Positions 5,673 to 10,658 of a stretch of 10,658 nucleotides of DNA are shown here, one piece after another. The position numbers and the translations under genes were made by a program. Positions within the stretch are counted from its first letter, which is position 1. Each line of letters opens with the position of its first letter. This DNA is from an uncultured Sutterella sp. (GTDB taxonomy: Bacteria; Pseudomonadota; Gammaproteobacteria; Burkholderiales; Burkholderiaceae_F), in the NCBI GenBank assembly GCA_905206345.1, contig CAJLGW010000064.1:1-10658 (forward strand), in the 5' to 3' direction. The notes below the pieces were generated by a model, which made no database searches, was not told where the DNA came from, and saw only the letters and a list, made by a program, of their open reading frames with translations.

Positions 5673-7007
5673 ATGAGTCGTAAATATTTCGGTACCGATG
5701 GTGTTCGTGGTCTTGTGGGCGAGTTTCCCATTACGCCTGATTTTGTCATGAAGTTGGGTCAGGCGGCCGGTCGTGTTTTGAAACGCCACATGCAAGGTCA
5801 TCGTCGCGTACGTGTCGTCATTGGTAAGGACACGCGTGTTTCGGGTTACATGTTAGAGGCTGCCTTGCAAGCCGGCTTTTCCAGCTCCGGCGTTGACGTT
5901 GTTTTGTGCGGTCCTATCCCGACACCCGCTATTGCTTATTTAACACGTGCGCAACGCGCCGATGCCGGTGTCGTTATCAGTGCAAGCCACAACCCGTATC
6001 ACGACAACGGCATTAAGTTTTTTAGCGAATCCGGTACCAAATTCCCCGATGAAGTGGAATTGGAAATCGAAGAAGAGTTGGATAAAGGCTTTTCTTGCGT
6101 AGAAAGTAAGGATTTGGGCAAAGCCTGGCGCTTGGAAGATGCTGCGGGTCGCTACATCGAATTTTGTAAATCCACGATTGACAACAATGTGGACTTAAAA
6201 GGTTTACGTATTTTGGTCGATTGCGCCAATGGCGCAGCCTATCACGTTGCACCGGCGGTCTATCATGAGTTGGGCGCCGATGTCTTTACCGTGGGTGAGC
6301 ATCCCGACGGTTTTAACATCAATGACGGCGTGGGTGCTACGCACACGGAAAATCTCTCCAAGAAGGTTTTTGAGCACGGCTGCGATGTCGGTATTGCCTT
6401 AGACGGTGACGCCGACCGCTTGATCATGGCAGACGCTCATGGTCACGTCTATAACGGTGACGAACTCCTTTACGTGATGGTGCGTGACCGTATGTCGCGT
6501 GAAGACGTCAAGGGCGCCGTGGGCACCTTAATGACGAACTACGCCCTTGAAAAGCGCTTTGCAGAATTGGGTGTGGAGTTTGTACGCGCAAAGGTCGGTG
6601 ACCGCTATGTGTTGGAACAATTAAAGGCTCGCGAAGGTTGGATTTTCGGGGGTGAAAGTTCCGGTCACTTGTTGGTCTTGGATTGCCAAACGACAGGCGA
6701 CGGTATTGTGAGCAGCCTTCAAGTGTTGGCTGCCATGCGTCGCCAAAACAAATCCTTGGCAGAATTGACCGCTGACATTACTTTGATGCCGCAAGTGTTG
6801 ATCAATAAACGCATTGAAAAGGGCTTTGATTGGAAGGCTCATCAACCGATGATTGATGCGGTTAAGGATGCTGAAGATAAATTGACGGGACGTGGTCGCG
6901 TTTTGATTCGTCCATCGGGCACGGAACCCTTGTTGCGCATTATGGTGGAGGCCGATGATAAGGCATTGGCTCAAACGTTAGCGCAAACGATTGCCGATAC
7001 GCTTTAA
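5673..7007 (+). CDS. glmM: Phosphoglucosamine mutase
   Basis: GlmM converts glucosamine-6-phosphate to glucosamine-1-phosphate, feeding UDP-GlcNAc for peptidoglycan and LPS. The 444-residue product has the four expected sites: the start MSRKYFGTDGVRG; the phosphoserine loop SASHNP with Ser105; the Mg loop DGDADR (244-249); the sugar loop GGESSGH (326-332); and the phosphate loop RPSGTEPLLR (413-422). Nothing is missing. AAGGTGA lies just ahead of the start, 18 bases after folP, so the two genes are very probably co-transcribed. Confidence 0.98.
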   Translation: MSRKYFGTDGVRGLVGEFPITPDFVMKLGQAAGRVLKRHMQGHRRVRVVIGKDTRVSGYMLEAALQAGFSSSGVDVVLCGPIPTPAIAYLTRAQRADAGVVISASHNPYHDNGIKFFSESGTKFPDEVELEIEEELDKGFSCVESKDLGKAWRLEDAAGRYIEFCKSTIDNNVDLKGLRILVDCANGAAYHVAPAVYHELGADVFTVGEHPDGFNINDGVGATHTENLSKKVFEHGCDVGIALDGDADRLIMADAHGHVYNGDELLYVMVRDRMSREDVKGAVGTLMTNYALEKRFAELGVEFVRAKVGDRYVLEQLKAREGWIFGGESSGHLLVLDCQTTGDGIVSSLQVLAAMRRQNKSLAELTADITLMPQVLINKRIEKGFDWKAHQPMIDAVKDAEDKLTGRGRVLIRPSGTEPLLRIMVEADDKALAQTLAQTIADTL

Positions 7008-7023
7008 TCGGTGTCTGATAACA

Positions 7024-7049
7024 CGAAGGCCTGCATTTGCAGGCCTTCG
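7024..7049. terminator. Shared hairpin between convergent glmM and lrgB
   Basis: CGAAGGCCTGC (7024-7034) and GCAGGCCTTCG (7039-7049) form a perfect 11-base stem with a 4-base loop. It lies between the two stop codons (7007 and 7056). T-runs on both sides are weak (CTGTTT on plus, TGTTATC on minus), so it may act in both directions but not very efficiently. Confidence 0.75.
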
Positions 7050-7055
7050 CTGTTT

Positions 7056-7790
7056 CTAGGGAAGAAGTAAAGAGATAAGGGGTGGTGCAATCATCGGTGC
7101 AATGAAAGCGGTCACCAAGCCTGCCAACCCCATAGCAAGCCCCGCAAAAGCCCCAGCCTTATCACTAATTTGGAAAGCTCTGGAAGTCCCCATGCCGTGC
7201 GCAGAGACGCCCAAAGCAAACCCTTGGATATAGTCCTTTTTAATGCGGAAAAGTTTATAGAGGGGAAGCGCAATCATGGCGCCTACAATCCCTGTTAAGA
7301 CAACGATCCCTGCGGTGAATTCCGGCATACCGCCCATCTTTTCCGAAATACCCATGGCAATCGGCGTGGTGACACTTTTCGGTGCCAAACTCATGATGGT
7401 TTCAAAAGAAGCCCCAAACAATGCCCCTAAAATAATGGTCGAGATAATCCCCGTGGCACACCCCACAAACACACCGATAAAGATCGGGGCCCAGAGTTTA
7501 GCCAAACGGAGGCGTTGATCAAAAAGCGGAATGGCCAAGGCAACGGTGGCCGGCCCCAACAAAAAGTGAACGAATTTAGCCCCTTCAAAGAACGTGTCAT
7601 AGGGCGTATCCGTTGAAATCACCACCGTCATTAAAATCGCCACAGCAATCACAAAGGGGGAAAACACGGTGAGGTAACCGGTTTTGCGATAGACAACGAT
7701 CCCGAGTTGGTAAGAAAGAAGCGTCAAGCAAAGCCACAAGGCAGGTTGAGCTTGCAAGTGATGCCACAAATCAACAATTGTCGTCATCAT
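7056..7790 (-). CDS. lrgB: LrgB/CidB-family membrane protein
   Basis: The 244-residue product is almost entirely hydrophobic, with about seven membrane segments. It carries the family block KSVTTPIAMGISEKMGGMPE followed by a G-rich helix, and GVSAHGMGTSRAFQ near the C-terminus. The LrgB/CidB family works with LrgA/CidA. First described as holin/antiholin-like control of murein hydrolases, related pairs have since been shown to move pyruvate or other small acids; which applies here cannot be told. The gene overlaps the end of lrgA by 20 bases, with GGGGGTGG as ribosome site. It starts with two ATGs (7790 or 7787), and the second gives the better spacing. Confidence 0.92.
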   Translation of the reverse strand: MMTTIVDLWHHLQAQPALWLCLTLLSYQLGIVVYRKTGYLTVFSPFVIAVAILMTVVISTDTPYDTFFEGAKFVHFLLGPATVALAIPLFDQRLRLAKLWAPIFIGVFVGCATGIISTIILGALFGASFETIMSLAPKSVTTPIAMGISEKMGGMPEFTAGIVVLTGIVGAMIALPLYKLFRIKKDYIQGFALGVSAHGMGTSRAFQISDKAGAFAGLAMGLAGLVTAFIAPMIAPPLISLLLP

Positions 7791-8133
7791 CCACCCCCAA
7801 GAGTTTGGCAGCCCATTGAACCGTTAACCCCGTTACCACCATCGTGATACCGGTACCTACGACCAAAATTAACGCAATCGCAACCCATTCGGCTTGAATA
7901 CGATCAATGTGACGAATGATGCCCACACCCGCCGGGACAAACAAAAGGGCCAAGTGGGCCAAGAGGACAGAAGCGGTCATGCGAACCTTTTCAATCAAAG
8001 TGTCGCTTACGAAAAAACCAATCAATAAGAAAAGCATCCCGAACACGGGACCCGGTACAGGCAGCCCCAGCGCATAGGAAATCGCTTCGCCGACGAGCTG
8101 AAGCAGTAAAAATAAGGCAATGGATAAAAGCAT
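7771..8133 (-). CDS. lrgA: LrgA/CidA-family membrane protein
   Basis: The 120-residue product has four membrane segments (about 3-20, 28-45, 58-77, 86-108) and the family motif LPVPGPVFGMLFLL, with LFVPAGVGII further on. It is the small, holin-like partner of LrgB and the two act as one membrane unit. Its tail is unusually acidic (GVDDDDNC), and part of it is written by the overlap with the lrgB start. GGAG lies eight bases before the ATG. The pair is transcribed away from the peptidase unit at 8354, sharing a 220-base divergent region. Confidence 0.92.
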   Translation of the reverse strand: MLLSIALFLLLQLVGEAISYALGLPVPGPVFGMLFLLIGFFVSDTLIEKVRMTASVLLAHLALLFVPAGVGIIRHIDRIQAEWVAIALILVVGTGITMVVTGLTVQWAAKLLGVDDDDNC

Positions 8134-8353
8134 TCCAACGTCTCCGTACTAACCCTAGGAGTCAAGGAGGGAAATTGTGTCACGAATGGCAAAAGAATGC
8201 CAACGATTTCATGGGGTAAGGGTGCCAAAATTTTGTAACTTCGTCCTCAGGTAAACACCTAAGAACTAATCCGAATTACCTATTTTTGAGGGTCATTTTA
8301 AAGTTATGGAAGAGATTAGTGTGTTGCTGATTTCCAGTGAGGAGGAGAAGCTT
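8134..8353. promoter_or_regulatory. Divergent intergenic region between lrgA and the M20 peptidase
   Basis: About 220 bases hold the lrgA promoter above and must contain the promoter for the peptidase unit, which I could not place with confidence. AGGT-AAAC-ACCT at 8251-8262 makes a short hairpin or operator-like repeat. GGAGGAG at 8341-8347 is a very strong ribosome site for the peptidase. Confidence 0.5.
8174..8203 (-). promoter_or_regulatory. Candidate lrgAB promoter with inverted repeat
   Basis: On the minus strand, TTGGCA (8203-8198) is followed after 18 bases by CACAAT (8179-8174). An inverted repeat TGGCA-AAAGAA-TGCCA (8187-8202, plus strand) covers the -35 and part of the spacer, where a regulator could block or recruit polymerase. 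lrgAB pairs are usually under two-component or LysR control; none is encoded in the window. Confidence 0.4.
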
Positions 8354-10054
8354 ATGAAACAATCACGCTGTGCGATCGCCGTTGGGTTAGCGCTTTTTGC
8401 AGGCGCTGCTATGGCAGCTGCGGTTCCGCAAGTCTCAAACGACGTTAAAAACTCTGCCGAGGCGATTTATAAAGATCCTGTGATGCAAAAGATGCTCAAG
8501 GAGTTAACGAGCAAGGAAAATGCTCAATTCCGTTTCAATACGCATTTAGAATTGGCTCGCATTGCATCGCCTTCTCGCTTTGAAATGCGTCGTCAACAAG
8601 AAATTGCTCGTCGTATGGTCGAAGAATGGGGTTTTGATAAGAAAGACGTTATGGCCGATAAAGACGGCGTGATTAAGGGGGCCGGTATTCAGATTGTGGA
8701 CGGCAAGCCCGTTTATAACGTCTGCGTTCGCTTCCCCGGCAGCTACTCTCAACAAAAGGGTGCCAAGACCTATAAGGGTCAATACCCGAAGGTCTTGTTA
8801 GAAGGTCACATCGATACGGTGAACCCTGCAGAGTTGCCGCCTGCTGAACGTCCTTATATGCCGGTGAAATTGCAAAAAGCAACCGAACCCATTGTGTCTT
8901 CGCCCGCAGCTTTGGCCGCTTTGAAGGATGAAGTACATTTCGATAAGAAGGGCAGAATTATTCAAGATGCTAACTACAAGAAAGCCTATGTTCGCTATGC
9001 AGATGAAGCCGAAGCCAAGGCCAAGGGTGGTTATCGTATCTATGTGCCGGGCTTTGGTGATGCCATGGGTAACACGACATCTGTGCTGACCGCTGCCATC
9101 ATGATGAAGAAGTACAACATCAAACCCGTCTATGACATTTGGGTTTGCGGTACGGCCGGTGAAGAAGGTAAGGGTAACTTGGACGGCATGAAGCAGCTCT
9201 ATGGCTACAACCAAGATACGGGTAAGGGTAATAATGCCTTGAATTTCGTTGCCAACTTCGGCGCTGACTCCACGCGTCCGGGTTCCGGCATTATGAATTA
9301 CTTGGGTAGCTATCGTTTTGAAATCAAGTACACGGAACCCGCAGGCTACAAGCAAGGTGGCGCAGAAGCTCCGAGCGCTTTGATGGCCATGAACCGTTCG
9401 ATTGCCAAGATTGCTGACGTGAAGTCGCCGTGGGATTTGGATAAGAAGGCTGAACGTACGACCTATACGGTTGGTGTGTCTCGTTGCGATGATGCCAAGC
9501 CCGGTGAACGTTCTCGTTCTTGCACGTTGATGGTTGATATGCGCTCGCCTACGCAAGGTCCTTTGAGTGCCATTCGTGCTCAAATCGAACCGACCTTTAA
9601 GGCAGCTTTGGACGAAGAAAATGCCAAGTACGGTCGCAAGACCGGTGACAAGGATGCCGTGTCGATGGAATTGGTATGGTTTGGCGATCGACCGGCTTAC
9701 CAACGTCCGCACTATAACGACATTGCTTCTCAAATCTATTGGCAAACCGCTCGCACGGTCAATACCGATATCATCAAGGAATTGTCCACGGGTGCTGCTA
9801 GCTTAAACGATAACGTGCCCGCAGCTGTTGGTGTGCCGACCGTGAACTTTAACGTTCATACGCCTGCTGTTAGCGGTGGTGGCCACTCCTTTAACGAATG
9901 GGGTATCCCGGGTGACGCCGTTGCTGAAGGTAAGCGCATCTTCCGTATGGTGTTGATGGGTTTGACGGCCGCCGGTTACCACACGAGTTCCGGTAAGGTG
10001 ATTGCACCGACCGCAGCCGATATTGGCAACCGTACGACTGAAGATATGTATTAA
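8354..10054 (+). CDS. Secreted M20-family metallopeptidase with non-canonical lid domain
   Basis: The 566-residue product begins with a Sec signal peptide (MKQSRCAIAVGLALFAGAAMA, cleavage about residue 21) and should act in the periplasm or outside. The M20 di-zinc site is readable in order: GHIDTV with His152 and Asp154; FGDAMGN with bridging Asp236; AGEEG with general base Glu270 and ligand Glu271; FGADSTRP with Asp305; and GGGHSFNEW with the last ligand His511. M20 enzymes are mostly amino-, di- or carboxypeptidases. The lid domain (about 322-425) has its expected beta strands, but where relatives carry GPGGHS it reads EPAGYKQGG (328-336), with no histidine. Two cysteines (SRC...RSC) in the lid could form a disulfide. 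At 566 residues it exceeds the usual 370-480. I took ATG 8354 over the in-frame ATG 8306, because GGAGGAG and the signal peptide both point to it. Substrate unknown. Confidence 0.9.
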   Translation: MKQSRCAIAVGLALFAGAAMAAAVPQVSNDVKNSAEAIYKDPVMQKMLKELTSKENAQFRFNTHLELARIASPSRFEMRRQQEIARRMVEEWGFDKKDVMADKDGVIKGAGIQIVDGKPVYNVCVRFPGSYSQQKGAKTYKGQYPKVLLEGHIDTVNPAELPPAERPYMPVKLQKATEPIVSSPAALAALKDEVHFDKKGRIIQDANYKKAYVRYADEAEAKAKGGYRIYVPGFGDAMGNTTSVLTAAIMMKKYNIKPVYDIWVCGTAGEEGKGNLDGMKQLYGYNQDTGKGNNALNFVANFGADSTRPGSGIMNYLGSYRFEIKYTEPAGYKQGGAEAPSALMAMNRSIAKIADVKSPWDLDKKAERTTYTVGVSRCDDAKPGERSRSCTLMVDMRSPTQGPLSAIRAQIEPTFKAALDEENAKYGRKTGDKDAVSMELVWFGDRPAYQRPHYNDIASQIYWQTARTVNTDIIKELSTGAASLNDNVPAAVGVPTVNFNVHTPAVSGGGHSFNEWGIPGDAVAEGKRIFRMVLMGLTAAGYHTSSGKVIAPTAADIGNRTTEDMY

Positions 10055-10080
10055 TTGCACGCCATGGAAAGGAGTTCATG

Positions 10081-10506
10081 ATGAAAGCAAAATTATTAGT
10101 GGCTTTGTTGGGTTCTTTGGCTGCAGGCGTTGCAATGGCTGAAGTCTCTAGCGTTTTAACGGTTGATATCGCCGGTCCCGGTGGTCACAGTAACGGGGCT
10201 TACGGTCGCACCAATGCGGTTCACGCTTCGGCTCGCGCGATTATGGAAATTGAAAAAGCCATTCCGTCGCAAAAGCAATGCGTGGTTTCTGCCTTAAATG
10301 GTGGTAACTCGGTTAACTCCATCGCTCAAGACGGTCATTTCAAGGTGTCTTTGAAAGCCAAAAACGCCAAGGAAATGGAAGCGTTAAAGAAGAAGGTGGA
10401 TGCGGCTGTTGCTGCTGGCGTGAAGGCTGAAAATGACTTCCGCGGTGTGAAGGAAGGCGATATGACGGGCGGTGTGCCTGCTCATGTTCGCTACACGATC
10501 AATTGA
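10081..10506 (+). CDS. Secreted stand-alone M20 lid (dimerisation) domain protein
   Basis: The 141-residue product has a signal peptide (residues 1-20, ending AGVAMA). The mature part matches the M20 dimerisation domain in order: strand SSVLTVDIAGPGGHSNGAYG, helix RTNAVHASARAIMEIEKAI, strand pair ALNGGNSVNSIAQDGHFKVS then LKAK, helix KEMEALKKKVDAA, and final strand AHVRYTIN. Gly34-Gly35-His36-Ser37 is the conserved lid motif; its histidine reaches the active site of the partner subunit in many M20 enzymes. There is no catalytic domain. It follows the peptidase by 26 bases with AAAGGAG (10068-10074), so both are probably made together; that spacing favours ATG 10081 over ATG 10078. It may supply the lid histidine its neighbour lacks. 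The stop codon coincides with the end of an IS element, so the native C-terminus may have been slightly altered. Confidence 0.85.
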   Translation: MKAKLLVALLGSLAAGVAMAEVSSVLTVDIAGPGGHSNGAYGRTNAVHASARAIMEIEKAIPSQKQCVVSALNGGNSVNSIAQDGHFKVSLKAKNAKEMEALKKKVDAAVAAGVKAENDFRGVKEGDMTGGVPAHVRYTIN

Positions 10507-10613
10507 CATCCTCCACCTACTGAAGTAAGTGGATTCCTGCGGGTCGTGCACAGGTTTTAACCGGTACACCACCTTCGGTGGGTTCCTGTTGCTGACCAAC
10601 TATCGTTGGTTCA
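10507..10613 (-). ncRNA. Putative omega-RNA scaffold of the TnpB element
   Basis: Read on the minus strand: hairpin ACCAAC-GATA-GTTGGT (10610-10595); ACAGG and CCTGT, which can close a larger stem; hairpin CCACC-GAA-GGTGG (10581-10569); and the terminal stem CCACTTAC-TTCA-GTAGGTGG (10532-10513), eight pairs with one G-T. It begins at or within the tnpB 3' end and runs to the element's edge, the layout of omega-RNAs that guide TnpB nuclease. The guide would be the bases just beyond the edge, inside the lid-protein gene. Confidence 0.55.
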
Positions 10614-10658
10614 CTCGGCAGGCATCGAAGGGACTGTCCGCCCCCGGTTTAATACATT
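10611..10658 (-). CDS. tnpB: TnpB-like RNA-guided nuclease, C-terminal end only (partial)
   Basis: The window's last bases read on the minus strand as NVLNRGRTVPSMPAE followed by TGA (10613-10611), open to the window edge. The 'N-[VI]-L-x-R-G' pattern close to the stop is what follows the last catalytic Asp and zinc finger in many TnpB/OrfB proteins. Only 15 codons are visible, so the call rests mainly on the right-end structure that follows. TnpB is an RNA-guided endonuclease that cuts the empty donor site and so helps the element persist. Confidence 0.55.
   Translation of the reverse strand, partial: NVLNRGRTVPSMPAE

Larger units (their letters stand above)
10503..10658 (-). mobile_element. 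Right end of an IS200/IS605-type (tnpB) element
   Basis: From the window's right edge to about 10503 the minus strand shows the end of a tnpB-like gene, a string of hairpins and a subterminal stem-loop in the form GGAATCC-stem-GGAGGATGTCAA, which is how many IS605/IS1341-type right ends look. TCAA at the very end matches the cleavage tetranucleotide known for IS608. The exact edge is ambiguous because TCAATTGA (10499-10506) is a palindrome. Such elements make no target duplication. The left end and any tnpA lie outside the window. Confidence 0.65.

Noticed and set aside
8306..8353. Upstream in-frame ATG giving a 16-residue extension of the M20 peptidase
   Set aside because: It has no good ribosome site, and the extension (acidic, MEEISVLL...) would precede a normal signal peptide. 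GGAGGAG at 8341 sits correctly for ATG 8354.
8798..9745. 315-codon minus-strand open frame inside the M20 peptidase gene
   Set aside because: It is antisense to a clearly real gene with intact motifs. Its composition is that of a reversed coding sequence and no domain is recognisable.
1..10658. CRISPR array
   Set aside because: No regularly spaced direct repeats were found; the only repeated motifs are the tRNA arms and short inverted repeats.

Overview
The window looks like chromosomal DNA of a moderate-GC betaproteobacterium, most plausibly Burkholderiales and possibly a Sutterellaceae-like gut lineage. This rests on a second, C-terminally extended IF-1, a tmRNA tag ending in ALAA, the tRNA Pro-Arg-His cluster, folP-glmM adjacency and protein-level resemblance. 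The lineage call is inference; no search was possible.

Layout: positions 1-900 are a decayed area, with a short transposase-like helix-turn-helix fragment and a broken secreted M15 peptidase gene (frameshifted near its start, truncated at its end). A complete tmRNA gene (minus strand, promoter and terminator visible) follows. Then come plus-strand housekeeping genes: infA-like IF-1, lapB (FtsH adaptor controlling LPS synthesis) and htpX (membrane quality-control protease). lapB and htpX are each followed by a clear terminator. A minus-strand tRNA operon (Pro-TGG, Arg-TCT, His-GTG) sits between htpX and the folP-glmM pair, with its own promoter and terminator. glmM ends in a hairpin shared with the convergent lrgAB pair.

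The accessory region starts at about 8.3 kb. Divergent from lrgAB is a two-gene unit. The first gene encodes a secreted M20-type metallopeptidase (566 aa) with all metal and catalytic motifs, but its own lid (dimerisation) domain lacks the usual Gly-Gly-His-Ser. The second, 26 bases on, encodes a small secreted protein that is essentially a free-standing M20 lid domain with an intact Gly-Gly-His-Ser. This suggests a two-component exopeptidase in which the lid histidine is supplied in trans; it is the most interesting system here.

The right edge is the right end of an IS200/IS605-type element: a hairpin-rich putative omega-RNA scaffold and the last 15 codons of a tnpB-like gene on the minus strand. 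The element abuts the lid gene so tightly that it appears to supply that gene's stop codon, and the omega-RNA guide would be read from the lid gene itself.
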